A stretch of DNA of 64,000 nucleotides from Bacteroidales bacterium. Its GTDB lineage: Bacteria; Bacteroidota; Bacteroidia; Bacteroidales; Paludibacteraceae. The position numbers and the translations under genes were made by a program. Every line of letters starts with the position of its first letter. The first letter of the stretch is position 1. Below the pieces are notes generated by a model. The model did no database searches and had not been told where the DNA came from. It worked only from the letters and a program-made list of their open reading frames with translations. Shown here in pieces: positions 36,726 to 46,373 of the stretch. Location: positions 186,001 to 250,000 of the forward strand of contig SUXE01000003.1 in NCBI GenBank assembly GCA_015061115.1, written 5' to 3'.

Positions 36726-36863
36726 AAATCACATCTGTTATTCTTTAGGTATTAATCCTTTTTTTATTTTTGTAAACAAACAGGAAAAAGTATGTTCTGT
36801 TTTTTTGACTGTATTTAATGTGGTTTGTTAAGAAGACCTTAGAATATAAAATTTAACAGCTTT

Positions 36864-37373
36864 ATGGAGATAAAGAATGAAACTCGCCTGACTTATGAGA
36901 TTTTGACAGATGTGATGATATCAAAGAAAAAGTTCATTATCACTTCATGGTCTATCTCTTTTTTTTGCGTGTTCATAATTGAAATGACTATTTGGCCTAG
37001 CGGAGCTTTCCCGTGGTGGGTTAATTTATTGTTGGGTGGAATATTCTTAGCTTTCTATCGGTTGCTATCAAAGATTACTACTCCGAAGAGATTGAAGAAA
37101 ACATACAAAAAAATTATTGGAGAAGGGGAATCACGTCACTCTTTTCTTTTTAAGGATGAAGAAGTGGAATGCCATGTGTGCAATGAAGTGACGCCTGAAG
37201 CTCATGCCATCTATCCCTATAGTAGTTTAACTGGATGGGAATTCGTAAAGAATTATCTAGTGCTCTATGTCTCCAAGTATCAGCAAATAACGATTGATTT
37301 GAATGGATTCGACTCCGAAGAGGATAAGAATGCGGTCATCGCTCTGTTGAAGGCTAAAGTGAAGAAAGATTAG
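36864..37373 (+). CDS. YcxB-like membrane protein, copy 2
   Basis: A 169-residue paralogue of the product at 35150 with the same start (MEIKNETRLTYEILTDVM), two hydrophobic helices and C-terminal EFVKNYLVLYVSKYQQITID. The 65 bases before both copies, including TTAAGAAGACCTTAGAATAT, are nearly identical, as are the bases after both stops. The whole pair was therefore duplicated in tandem. Confidence 0.65.
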   Translation: MEIKNETRLTYEILTDVMISKKKFIITSWSISFFCVFIIEMTIWPSGAFPWWVNLLLGGIFLAFYRLLSKITTPKRLKKTYKKIIGEGESRHSFLFKDEEVECHVCNEVTPEAHAIYPYSSLTGWEFVKNYLVLYVSKYQQITIDLNGFDSEEDKNAVIALLKAKVKKD

Positions 37374-37391
37374 CGTATAAATAAAGAAGTA

Positions 37392-37414
37392 GAGACGTCG
37401 TATTACGGCGTCTC
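37392..37414. repeat. TCGTATTACGGC palindrome, copy 3
   Basis: Ten base pairs (GAGACGTCGT with ACGGCGTCTC, one wobble) around ATT, 18 bases after the second YcxB-like gene and between convergent transcripts. A bidirectional terminator is plausible. Confidence 0.55.
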
Positions 37415-37435
37415 ATGTATGTCCTTATTGAATTG

Positions 37436-37783
37436 CTAAAAAAGTTGGAATTTTGCCAACAGGAATATGATAAGAATGATGTACACAAACATTACACCAA
37501 TCATTATCATTATTTTTTTTCTTATGTCTTGAACTCTTTTGTCATCGAGATTTCTGATCTCGCTCGCGAATAATACAACTTTTAGGTCGCGTTTAAATCC
37601 GGTTAATTCGTCTTCGTATTCCATAAATACTTTAGGATAGTCTGTTTTCAAAATCTCAGCTAACTTGTTAGTGAGACTGTATCCGTATACAAAGAATGGA
37701 GACAGTAAGATAAGCACGACAATTATCATGCCTGGATTTGAAAGTGCATTTGCACTTACACGTAGAAAAATTAGATTTAGCAT
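37436..37783 (-). CDS. Small two-helix membrane protein, unknown
   Basis: A 115-residue product with one hydrophobic helix near residues 18-36 (GMIIVVLILLSPFFVYGYSL) and a second at the C-terminus (IMIMIGVMFVYIILIIFLLA). A charged loop of about 50 residues lies between. No family recognised. It is 31 bases after the ABC-F gene and is probably the last gene of the long minus-strand operon. Confidence 0.6.
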   Translation of the reverse strand: MLNLIFLRVSANALSNPGMIIVVLILLSPFFVYGYSLTNKLAEILKTDYPKVFMEYEDELTGFKRDLKVVLFASEIRNLDDKRVQDIRKKIMIMIGVMFVYIILIIFLLAKFQLF

Positions 37784-37814
37784 ATTGTTTTATTTAGGTT
37801 ATTATATTCGGTTA

Positions 37815-39713
37815 TTACGATATCTTTTCGTTCAATTCAAGCCAAATCATCTCCTTTTCATCGAGTTCTTCAATCACTTCCTGCATTCTGCTCGAAAGTT
37901 TCATGATCTCGTCGTTGCTCATCTGCTCGCCGCTTCCGAGTCTCTCTTCAATCTCTTTTTTCTCTTTGCTAAGATTGTCAATGTCGATCTCTGTTTGTTC
38001 AAGTAGACGTTGCTCCTTGTAGCTCAGTTTTGGCTTGTTCATCGACGTATTGCGCTCTCTTTTAGGAGCGGTCTCTGCTGGTTTAGCGGTTTTTTCTTTC
38101 TCCGCTTTCTCCTTTTCATCGGACATTTCTTTCCAGATGCGGTAGTCTGTATAGTTACCAGGGAAGTCTTTGACTGTATGGTCTGGATTGAACACAAACA
38201 GATGGTCCACGATTCTGTCCATGAAATATCTGTCGTGGCTCACTATGAGCACGTTGCCCTTAAACTCCATCAGGTATTCTTCAAGAACAGAAAGTGTCGC
38301 GATGTCAAGGTCATTGGTAGGCTCGTCGAGAATTAGGAAATTCGGATTCTCCATCAACACTCTGCATAGCTGAAGACGACGTTTCTCTCCACCTGATAGT
38401 TTGTAGATGTAATCATGTTGCCTGCTTGGGGCAAACAAGAATCTGCTCAACAGATTAGTGGCCGACAGTTTCACTCCCAGCTGCACCTCCACTTGGTCTG
38501 CAATCTCTGAAATATAATCGACTACTTTTAAGGTCTCCTTAAATTTAGGAAGCTCCTGACTGTAGTATCCGAAACGTACCGTCTGACCGATATTTATTTC
38601 TCCGCTATCTGGGCGTACTTCGTTGAGAATCATTTTTAGCAGAGTGGTTTTTCCTGATCCGTTCTGACCGACGATTCCGACTTTTTCCCCTTTCGCAAAA
38701 TTGTAGTAGAATTCTTTTAAAAGAACCTTTTCATCGTACTTTTTAGAAATATAGCAAAGTTCAATGATTTTGCTTCCGATATGGTTGGATTTAGAGGCAA
38801 GAGTGAGATCCGCTTCTGAACGGACACTCTTCAGACGTTTCTCAATGACGTCGAACCTATCTATACGGCTGCGTGATTTTCCACCGCGTGCCTGAGGTTG
38901 GCGACGTATCCACTCCAACTCACGTCGGTATGTGTTGCGTAGGTGGGCGATAGTGCGTTGCTCCACTTCCTCACGATGCTCTTTCTCTTCCAGATAGTAG
39001 CTGTAATTACCTTGGTATGTGTAGATCTGGGTGTCTGCGATCTCAAGAATCTTGTTGCAGACGTTGTCGAGGAAATATCTGTCGTGTGTGACAAGCAATA
39101 GTGCCTTTTTCTCTTTTACAAGCATCTCCTCTAGCCATTCCACCATTCCAAGGTCAAGATGGTTGGTAGGCTCATCGAGCACTAGCAAATCGTGGTCGGA
39201 AATGATTGCTGACGCCAAAGCCACTCTTTTACGTGCACCTCCCGACAGTGTGCTGATCTTTTGATTGATGTCGCGTAGCCCAAGACGGGAAAGTGTTGAT
39301 ATTACCGTCGTCTCCAGATTCCACGCATTCAGAGCGTCCATCTTGTGTGATAATTCAGATATCACGTCGGCATCAGCACCACTGTTGATGGCGTTCTCAT
39401 ACTCTTTGATTACAGATGTGATTTCTCCTGATACGTGACGAAGCGCACCGTCGAGGATGCTTTCCCCATCATTGAATTTTGGATCTTGGTCAAGAAAACT
39501 AATTTTCAGATCGCGTCTTCGAGTGATATTGCCTGAATCTGCAGGCTCCTCACCCAAAATGATTTTCATCAGCGTACTCTTTCCGCAACCGTTGCGTCCA
39601 ATCAATGCGATCTTCTCACCCACATTGATTGTGAATGTCACATTCTCAAAAAGTGCCAAGTCACCGAAGTTTTTGCTGACTTGCTGTATCTGAATTAGGT
39701 TTTCGTCTGTCAT
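37815..39713 (-). CDS. ABC-F ATPase, Uup-like
   Basis: A 632-residue cytoplasmic protein with two ABC domains and no membrane segment. The first has [22 protein letters not shown] and [13 protein letters not shown]. The second has [23 protein letters not shown] and [14 protein letters not shown] charged linker and C-terminal coiled coil follow (from about 545), as in Uup. ABC-F proteins act on the ribosome or on nucleic acids; a Uup-type role is suggested by the C-terminal extension. It overlaps mnmG by 4 bases, so translation is coupled. Confidence 0.9.
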   Translation of the reverse strand: MTDENLIQIQQVSKNFGDLALFENVTFTINVGEKIALIGRNGCGKSTLMKIILGEEPADSGNITRRRDLKISFLDQDPKFNDGESILDGALRHVSGEITSVIKEYENAINSGADADVISELSHKMDALNAWNLETTVISTLSRLGLRDINQKISTLSGGARKRVALASAIISDHDLLVLDEPTNHLDLGMVEWLEEMLVKEKKALLLVTHDRYFLDNVCNKILEIADTQIYTYQGNYSYYLEEKEHREEVEQRTIAHLRNTYRRELEWIRRQPQARGGKSRSRIDRFDVIEKRLKSVRSEADLTLASKSNHIGSKIIELCYISKKYDEKVLLKEFYYNFAKGEKVGIVGQNGSGKTTLLKMILNEVRPDSGEINIGQTVRFGYYSQELPKFKETLKVVDYISEIADQVEVQLGVKLSATNLLSRFLFAPSRQHDYIYKLSGGEKRRLQLCRVLMENPNFLILDEPTNDLDIATLSVLEEYLMEFKGNVLIVSHDRYFMDRIVDHLFVFNPDHTVKDFPGNYTDYRIWKEMSDEKEKAEKEKTAKPAETAPKRERNTSMNKPKLSYKEQRLLEQTEIDIDNLSKEKKEIEERLGSGEQMSNDEIMKLSSRMQEVIEELDEKEMIWLELNEKIS

Positions 39714-41584
39714 CTTCCCAAAAGAACTAATAGTATGTTGATGTCGCTCGGACTGATCCCTGATATTCTGCTTGCCTGACCGATTGTCTCTGGATCAATA
39801 CGTGTTAGTTTCTGGCGAGCCTCTGTTGAGATCGTCTTGATCGACATATAATCGAATTTGCCTTTTATCTTGATATTCTCAAGACGAGTGAGCTTGTCTG
39901 CGATCTGCTGCTCACGGGTGATATAGCCACTGTATTTGATTTGGATCTCAGCAGCTTCCACAATCTCCTCTTGTCTGTTTGGAATCTTGTCGATAGCCTC
40001 CTGTAGTGCAGGAATAGCCTGACGTAGTGAGTCGAATGAGAGTTGTGGGCGGTTGACCAAATCCACCAGTTTGCATCCTTCACGGAGTGGGGAAGTGCCC
40101 TGTGTCTCAAGGAAAGGATTTATCAAAGCTGGTTTGATAGAGAATGTCGACGTGAATTCTCTCAATCTGTTGATCTCATCCTCTTTTTGTGCCAGCAGGT
40201 CGACGCGCTCCTTACGTGCAAGACCGATTTCGTATGATTTGCGAGTAAGTCGGCTATCTGCATCGTCTTGACGGAGCAATATTCTGTATTCTGCTCTCGA
40301 CGTGAACATACGGTATGGCTCGTCCACTCCTTTGGTGATCAAATCGTCGATAAGTACTCCGATATAAGCCTCGTTTCTCGACAACACAAATTCCTTGTTG
40401 CCATTGCACTTCAAATGTGCGTTTATTCCGGCCATTAAACCCTGTCCTGCGGCCTCTTCGTATCCTGTCGTGCCATTTACCTGTCCGGCAAGGAAAAGTC
40501 CGTCTACGAGCTTGCTTTCCAAAGTTGGGTTGAGCTGGGTAGGATCGAAATAGTCGTATTCGATTGCGTAACCAGGTCGGTACACCTGTACATTCTCCAA
40601 ACCTTTGATGGTGCGTAGCGCGTTTAGCTGCACATGGAGCGGTAGTGAAGATGAAAAACCGTTTAGATAGTATTCTTGGGTTGTCTCACCTTCTGGCTCA
40701 AGAAACAGCTGGTGCTGGTTTTTATCCGCAAATGTCACAATCTTTGTCTCGATACTTGGACAGTAGCGAGGACCTATACTTTGGATCTGGCCATTGTATA
40801 GTGGAGATTCTGGCAATCCTGCACGAAGGATTTCGTGGGTTTGCTCATTTGTGTATGTGATGAAGCACGGACGCTGTTTTAGCGGACGTGGCTTGAAATC
40901 AAGGTATGAGAATTTGTGAAAGTCGTTGTCTCCGTCTTGTGGGGCAAGTTCATCGAAGTTGATTGTACGGCCGTCGATTCTGACAGGAGTTCCTGTCTTC
41001 ATACGTCCTACGTTTATTCCTTTTTCTCTCAATTGCTCGCTTATACCGTAAGACGCTGGTTCTGAGATACGACCTCCCTTTATCTGCTGTCTGCCGCAGT
41101 GCATCAATCCGCTAAGGAAAGTGCCGGCAGTGATTACGATCGCTTTAGCTTTGAATTCAGCACCGAGTGCAGTGCGTACACCGCATACAGATTTGCCTTC
41201 AAACAATAATTCATTTGCCATGTCTTGCCAGATACAGAGGTTGTCGGTGTTCTCAAGCAGACTTCTCCACTTTTCAGAGAAACGCTGACGGTCCGACTGG
41301 CTACGTGGACTCCACATCGCAGGACCTTTTGATTTGTTGAGCATACGATATTGGATGGCGGTAAGGTCTGTGACGATACCCATTTGTCCGCCCATCGCGT
41401 CAATCTCTCTTACAATCTGTCCTTTTGCGATACCTCCCACTGCAGGGTTGCAGCTCATCTGTGCGATAGAGTGCATATCCATCGTGATGAGAAGTGTCTG
41501 CGAACCAAGGTTGGCTGCTGCAGATGCCGCCTCGCAACCTGCGTGACCGGCACCGATAACTATGACATCGAAATTGAATTTCAT
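39710..41584 (-). CDS. mnmG: tRNA uridine-5-carboxymethylaminomethyl modification enzyme MnmG
   Basis: A 624-residue FAD protein that, with MnmE, installs the carboxymethylaminomethyl group on wobble U34 of certain tRNAs. The dinucleotide-binding motif [20 protein letters not shown] opens the protein. [20 protein letters not shown] follows, with [20 protein letters not shown] in the FAD domain and a C-terminal helical domain for tRNA and MnmE. Full length. It sits 1 base after the DUF6242-like gene. Confidence 0.97.
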   Translation of the reverse strand: MKFNFDVIVIGAGHAGCEAASAAANLGSQTLLITMDMHSIAQMSCNPAVGGIAKGQIVREIDAMGGQMGIVTDLTAIQYRMLNKSKGPAMWSPRSQSDRQRFSEKWRSLLENTDNLCIWQDMANELLFEGKSVCGVRTALGAEFKAKAIVITAGTFLSGLMHCGRQQIKGGRISEPASYGISEQLREKGINVGRMKTGTPVRIDGRTINFDELAPQDGDNDFHKFSYLDFKPRPLKQRPCFITYTNEQTHEILRAGLPESPLYNGQIQSIGPRYCPSIETKIVTFADKNQHQLFLEPEGETTQEYYLNGFSSSLPLHVQLNALRTIKGLENVQVYRPGYAIEYDYFDPTQLNPTLESKLVDGLFLAGQVNGTTGYEEAAGQGLMAGINAHLKCNGNKEFVLSRNEAYIGVLIDDLITKGVDEPYRMFTSRAEYRILLRQDDADSRLTRKSYEIGLARKERVDLLAQKEDEINRLREFTSTFSIKPALINPFLETQGTSPLREGCKLVDLVNRPQLSFDSLRQAIPALQEAIDKIPNRQEEIVEAAEIQIKYSGYITREQQIADKLTRLENIKIKGKFDYMSIKTISTEARQKLTRIDPETIGQASRISGISPSDINILLVLLGR

Positions 41585-41585
41585 T

Positions 41586-42878
41586 TTATTTTATCTTGTT
41601 AAGGAACGCCTCATCCAAAAGCAGTTTTTTAAGACGAAGTGCCCAAACCTTATTGCTTTGACCATTGGCTGTTTGTCCGCCAATCAGAATAAATTCTCCT
41701 TTATCACCTGTTTGGAATAATCCTGCATCTGCCAATGCACCTACTGTGTTGGAAAGGTCTTTGTGTTGGTCAATAGTCCACGACAAACCACTGTTGCTTG
41801 ATGAATAGCATGTCGTTGAATAAGAGCCATCTGTAGAGATTCCTCCAAGAATGCCAAGAGTGCTATTGTTGAATGCGAAGGTGATAGCTTTATCCATATA
41901 TGGAAGTCCTGCGGATGTGTTTGTCAGACACTCCATGTTGCCGTATCTGTCAGCACCCCATATTTCGGCTTTGTCGCCTTTCTTTACGTAGAGATAGCCA
42001 AGGACAGTGTTTCCGCTTGGTGCTGTGAATGAACGAACAGTGTCGACATCAAAATCCTCATGGATGGGTTGAGATATTTTTGCCTCTCCATTTTTGCTGT
42101 ATGATTTGATTTCACCACCGTCAAGTGTCCAAATTTGCTTGTTAAGCGTGTAAAGCAATTGACCGCTAGCTATCGCGTCGAACTTGCTGAATTGCAGACT
42201 AGTGAAATCTGCCGCATAGATTGCTCCTGATTTGCCTTGAACAAATAGAGAGTCATCAATGTTGCATAGAGTGGATAATTCTAGTATCTCTGGAGCTTCG
42301 ACGGTACTGCTCTGCCACTGTGTTCCATCTTTAGATGCCACTACTTTACATGCGTTGCTTGTTTGGAAGAATTGCCACATCAGATCGTTATGCCCTATCG
42401 ATTTTTGAGAAAGGATAGTCTCATCCAAATCAGTGACGGCTCCTATATTTGTCCATTGAAAAGCGTCCACATCATATTTGTGCACTCGGACCTCCAGAGT
42501 GTATTCTTTTTTGGAATTGTTTTTAGTGTTGGTGGAAATGATTTTCACTGGTTTGGAAAAATCCATTGCCACTGTGTTTCTGAAATCAATGTAGTTGATT
42601 CCATCGTATGAGTATTGAATAGCTATCTTATTATCGGAATATCCATAGATGCTTGGATATAGAGAATCCACTTTTGTGCCATACGCCAAAGAATCATAGT
42701 TGAAGATCTTTGTTTCGACGTCATTGACATTAAACTCAACACTGGATCCTAACTGTGAGAAGATGACGCGACGGATTCTTGGGTCTGGCGTATCTGTCTC
42801 TTCATCATCCTTACAACTTGAGTTTATTGTTGCCAATGTGAAAGCAGTGATGTATAGTAATAAATTGTGTAATTTCAT
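41586..42878 (-). CDS. Lipoprotein, DUF6242-like
   Basis: A 430-residue product with a lipoprotein signal ([20 protein letters not shown]; the Cys is the anchor). An N-terminal Ig-like part ([20 protein letters not shown]) is followed by a beta-propeller-like part with repeated [14 protein letters not shown] motifs reminiscent of sialidase-type Asp boxes. It resembles DUF6242 proteins common in Bacteroidales, of unknown function. Location in the outer membrane or periplasm is inferred. It is the middle gene of the long operon. Confidence 0.75.
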   Translation of the reverse strand: MKLHNLLLYITAFTLATINSSCKDDEETDTPDPRIRRVIFSQLGSSVEFNVNDVETKIFNYDSLAYGTKVDSLYPSIYGYSDNKIAIQYSYDGINYIDFRNTVAMDFSKPVKIISTNTKNNSKKEYTLEVRVHKYDVDAFQWTNIGAVTDLDETILSQKSIGHNDLMWQFFQTSNACKVVASKDGTQWQSSTVEAPEILELSTLCNIDDSLFVQGKSGAIYAADFTSLQFSKFDAIASGQLLYTLNKQIWTLDGGEIKSYSKNGEAKISQPIHEDFDVDTVRSFTAPSGNTVLGYLYVKKGDKAEIWGADRYGNMECLTNTSAGLPYMDKAITFAFNNSTLGILGGISTDGSYSTTCYSSSNSGLSWTIDQHKDLSNTVGALADAGLFQTGDKGEFILIGGQTANGQSNKVWALRLKKLLLDEAFLNKIK

Positions 42879-42881
42879 ATA

Positions 42882-43340
42882 TTAATTGATTAAACTAAAT
42901 GTTCCGTACGTAATTGCCAGCCAAACCAAGTATCTCACCGTCTTTCCGAATAAAACCCAGAATAACACGCCCCAAAACGGAGAACGCATCAATCCGAGTG
43001 CCATGACAATGAAATCACCAATGCCGGGTGTGAAGGAAAAAAATCCGAGCCAGATACCACGCTGCTGAACCCATTTCTTTGCCTTTTCTACTTTTGCTTC
43101 GTCAAGGCCACAATATTTGGTCAGCCATTCTGTCTTTCCGAGATAACCTAACGCATAGCAGGTCATCGCTCCGAGTGTATTGCCTAGTATTGCCGCTGTC
43201 AGTACGCTGTATGTGTTTGCTCCTGACGCCCAAACTATTGAGAACACGGCTTCAGAAGGTAACGGAAGAACTGTCGCCGCTAAAAACGCTGCTAAAAACA
43301 GTCCCCAACATCCGTATTCTGCAAGCCAAGACAAATCCAT
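42882..43340 (-). CDS. YqaA-like DedA/SNARE-associated membrane protein
   Basis: A 152-residue protein with four to five hydrophobic segments. It carries family signatures ATVLPLPSEAVFSIVWASGA and GFFSFTPGIGDFIVMALGLM. DedA-superfamily proteins include lipid scramblases and transporters; the substrate here is unknown. It follows the DUF6427-like gene by 1 base. Confidence 0.85.
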   Translation of the reverse strand: MDLSWLAEYGCWGLFLAAFLAATVLPLPSEAVFSIVWASGANTYSVLTAAILGNTLGAMTCYALGYLGKTEWLTKYCGLDEAKVEKAKKWVQQRGIWLGFFSFTPGIGDFIVMALGLMRSPFWGVLFWVLFGKTVRYLVWLAITYGTFSLIN

Positions 43341-43341
43341 A

Positions 43342-44343
43342 TTATTCGAGTCCGATCAGTTTCACGATTAAGTAACCTATCGCAAAAAATACAAACAAGC
43401 GGTACATCCATGTGATGATTAGTTCTCGTTTGTAGAACAAGGTCACAGCACCACCTATGCAGAACGTGCCGAGTGTGATAATTGTACTCAACATCGTTTC
43501 AAATCCGTAATTCATCGCTACAGCGAAGAATATGGCAAGCATGATGATCACCGCTAACAATGAAAATTTTCCTCGCTGCTGGATGCTCTTGTTGCTGTAG
43601 TGAGCGGATAATCGCATTGTGCAGACAAAGACAAAGAGCAGAAAATATCCGTAGAATAGTTTGCTGAATCTTCCGAAATTTTCAAATTCAGAAAAATCGT
43701 TGAGACTGAAACTTGGAGTCGCAGTCCATGACATTCCTTCAAAGTATCCTAATTGATAGATTCCAGCTACTGCATAAATGGCTATCGTTAATCCTCCAAT
43801 TATGATGCTTAATATACTTTTCAACTGCATACGGTTGCTGAAGTATAGAAACGTCACAACTGGTATGACATTGAGTGAGAAAGGTGTGTACACAATTGAT
43901 CCTATCGTGATTAGTCCGCCGATATTGAAGGAATGCAGCTCATTATAGCTTTCTGACAATGCGAATGCTGACGCGATGATTGCCAACTCGATCAGTGTAA
44001 GGAAATAGCCATAGTTGACGCCATCTTTTTCAAGCGATATAATCAAAACAAAAATACATAACACCATCGGAAGAATCGTTGGCGCTCTTAATAGAGAAAA
44101 TGTATTGTTGATAAGAGTTAATATAAAGCCAATCAGAAGAATACATGCAAAATTAACCCAATAGGTTAACGCACTAGGAAACTCTATCAGTTTATCCATT
44201 AACGACATGAATCTGAGCGTGCCTGCCTTCAGAATGAATGTCGAGTCGAATGGAATTAGCCACAAAAGGAGAGCCACGCATACAGTTACAATATATGCGA
44301 CCACCGATGGTTTGACTTTGTCTTGAAAACTACCGTTGTACAT
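43342..44343 (-). CDS. Multi-pass membrane protein, DUF6427-like
   Basis: A 333-residue product with about ten hydrophobic helices and a short charged N-terminus. The segment FALSESYNELHSFNIGGLIT and overall layout resemble DUF6427 proteins of Bacteroidales, which have no established function. In this operon it lies between purD and the YqaA-like gene. Confidence 0.72.
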   Translation of the reverse strand: MYNGSFQDKVKPSVVAYIVTVCVALLLWLIPFDSTFILKAGTLRFMSLMDKLIEFPSALTYWVNFACILLIGFILTLINNTFSLLRAPTILPMVLCIFVLIISLEKDGVNYGYFLTLIELAIIASAFALSESYNELHSFNIGGLITIGSIVYTPFSLNVIPVVTFLYFSNRMQLKSILSIIIGGLTIAIYAVAGIYQLGYFEGMSWTATPSFSLNDFSEFENFGRFSKLFYGYFLLFVFVCTMRLSAHYSNKSIQQRGKFSLLAVIIMLAIFFAVAMNYGFETMLSTIITLGTFCIGGAVTLFYKRELIITWMYRLFVFFAIGYLIVKLIGLE

Positions 44344-44365
44344 CTGCTCTCTTTTTATTTTTATT

Positions 44366-44385
44366 GGGCGGGTTTGACCCCGCCC
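44366..44385 (-). other. Intercistronic hairpin between purD and the DUF6427-like gene
   Basis: GGGCGGG pairs perfectly with CCCGCCC around six bases. There is no T-run on the minus strand, so it is more likely a processing or stability element than a terminator. Confidence 0.5.
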
Positions 44386-44405
44386 TTATTGATCATGATT
44401 CTAAT

Positions 44406-45704
44406 TTATAGATCGAATCCAATATCGCGACGGAAGTATTTCTTCTCGAAGTCGATTACTTGTGCGTTGGCGAAAGACTTTGCTAGAGCTTCTGCCTTTG
44501 TTGCACCGTATGAACTGATTGAGATTACTCGTCCTCCGTTTGTCAAAACTTTGCCATCGACCATTTTTGTTCCTGCGTGGAATGCAATAGAGTCTTTTAC
44601 TTTGTCAAGTCCTGTGATGACTTTGTTTTTCTCATACTCTTCTGGATAACCACCTGAAACCAACATCACTGTGACTGCAGTACGCTCGTCTTCTTCAAGT
44701 GTACGCTTGTCCAAATCTCCTGCGGCTACACCTTCGAATGCGTCAACCAAGTCGCCCTTGACACGAAGCATGACAGCCTCTGTTTCTGGGTCTCCCATAC
44801 GTACGTTGTATTCGATTACCATTGGCTCGTTCTTGACGTTGATCAAACCAAGGAAGATGAAACCTTTGTATGTGATGTTTTCTTTTGCCAATCCTTCTAC
44901 AGTTGGGATGATGATTCTCTCCTCAACTTTCTTCATGAATGTCTTGTCTGCAAATGGAACTGGTGAAACTGCTCCCATACCTCCAGTGTTAAGGCCTTTG
45001 TCTCCCTCTCCGATACGCTTGTAATCTTTTGCTACTGGAAGCACTTTGTAGTTCTTTCCATCTGAAAGTACGAATACAGAACATTCGATTCCCGACAAGA
45101 ATTCCTCAATGACAACTGTCTTGCTGGCATCACCAAACTTACCAGTCAACATTGTCTTTAGTTCTGCCTTAGCCTCTTCCAATGTGTTGAGGATAAGCAC
45201 ACCTTTACCGGCTGCCAAACCATCCGCTTTAAGCACGTATGGAGCCTCCAACTCTGCAAGGAATGCAAACGCATCCTCGATAGTCTCATTAGTGAAACTC
45301 TTGTATCTTGCAGTTGGTATATTGTGACGCATCATGAATGCTTTGGCGAAGTCTTTGCTTCCTTCCAATCTTGCTCCCTCCTTAGAAGGACCGATCACTT
45401 TGATGCTCTTAAGAGCAGCGTCATTTTTGAAGTAGTCGTAGATACCTTTTACAAGTGGATCCTCTGGACCTACAACAACCATTTCGATGTCGTTTTCAAG
45501 CACGAATTTTTTGATTGCGTCGAAATCGTCGGCTTTGATAGCCACGTTCTTACAACCTACAGTCTTTCCATTCACCTCTCTTGTTAGAAGTTCTGTTCCA
45601 GCATTACCAGGTGCGACGAAAAGATTGTCAACTTTCTTGCTTTCTCTAATCTTCCAAGCTAAGGCGTTCTCTCTACCTCCGCTTCCCAATATTAGTACGT
45701 TCAT
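44406..45704 (-). CDS. purD: Phosphoribosylamine-glycine ligase
   Basis: A 432-residue ATP-grasp enzyme of purine synthesis that joins glycine to phosphoribosylamine. Motifs visible: [16 protein letters not shown] at the start, [32 protein letters not shown] (ATP-grasp lysine and glycines), [12 protein letters not shown] and [17 protein letters not shown]. Full length. It lies 42 bases downstream of the deacetylase gene. Confidence 0.97.
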   Translation of the reverse strand: MNVLILGSGGRENALAWKIRESKKVDNLFVAPGNAGTELLTREVNGKTVGCKNVAIKADDFDAIKKFVLENDIEMVVVGPEDPLVKGIYDYFKNDAALKSIKVIGPSKEGARLEGSKDFAKAFMMRHNIPTARYKSFTNETIEDAFAFLAELEAPYVLKADGLAAGKGVLILNTLEEAKAELKTMLTGKFGDASKTVVIEEFLSGIECSVFVLSDGKNYKVLPVAKDYKRIGEGDKGLNTGGMGAVSPVPFADKTFMKKVEERIIIPTVEGLAKENITYKGFIFLGLINVKNEPMVIEYNVRMGDPETEAVMLRVKGDLVDAFEGVAAGDLDKRTLEEDERTAVTVMLVSGGYPEEYEKNKVITGLDKVKDSIAFHAGTKMVDGKVLTNGGRVISISSYGATKAEALAKSFANAQVIDFEKKYFRRDIGFDL

Positions 45705-45746
45705 CTATTTTCTTTTTTAACTCGACGGATATTCTCTGCGAGTGAT

Positions 45747-46364
45747 TTAATATTCTATTTTTTTGAATGAATAGCCCTCTTCAAGAAGCCATTCAATACT
45801 TTTTTGCAATGCTCCTTCAATGTTTTTCCTTGCCTTCAGTGAATCGTGAAAGACAATGATTGATCCGTTTCTGGTGTATTGCTTCACTTTGTTGAAGATG
45901 TCATCTGGTGAGAGATCTTTGTTGTAGTCTCTTGTCACTACATCCCACATCACTATTCTGTATCTCTTTCTGAGATAGAAGATAGTGGTCGGACGAATGA
46001 TCCCGTGTGGTGGGCGAAACAGCGGAGATTGAATAAATTGGTTTGCTTTCTCCACATTCTCGCAATAGCATTTTGCTGAAGTGCCCCACGAACGGAGATG
46101 ATTATAGGTGTGGTTGCCGACATTGTGCCCTCTCTCCAACACTTTCTTGAAAATGTCTGGATATTTGCGGACGTTATCTCCAACACAGAAAAAAGTCGCT
46201 TTGACATTATAGCGGTCAAGTGTGTCAAGCACCCATTCCGTCACCTCTGGGATAGGACCGTCGTCGAATGTCAGATATACGGTTTTCTCCTTTTCTTTTT
46301 TTATTCGCCACGTTGTGCAGGGGAAAAATGCCCTGAACAGACGTGGCGGTTGTTCTATAATCAT
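45747..46364 (-). CDS. Polysaccharide deacetylase, NodB domain
   Basis: A 205-residue protein. The NodB metal and catalytic motifs are intact: YLTFDDGPIPEV (catalytic Asp pair), GNHTYNHLRS (metal His pair), FRPPHGIIRP and the closing IIVFHDSLKA. It removes N-acetyl groups from envelope glycans. There is no signal peptide or clear membrane anchor, which is unusual for a wall-acting enzyme. It is 9 bases downstream of the DUF2723 gene. Confidence 0.9.
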   Translation of the reverse strand: MIIEQPPRLFRAFFPCTTWRIKKEKEKTVYLTFDDGPIPEVTEWVLDTLDRYNVKATFFCVGDNVRKYPDIFKKVLERGHNVGNHTYNHLRSWGTSAKCYCENVEKANQFIQSPLFRPPHGIIRPTTIFYLRKRYRIVMWDVVTRDYNKDLSPDDIFNKVKQYTRNGSIIVFHDSLKARKNIEGALQKSIEWLLEEGYSFKKIEY

Positions 46365-46373
46365 CTTGAACTT

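Noticed and set aside
44366..44385. Terminator between purD and the DUF6427-like gene
   Set aside because: The stem is strong, but no T-run follows on the transcribed strand, and gene spacing suggests one operon.
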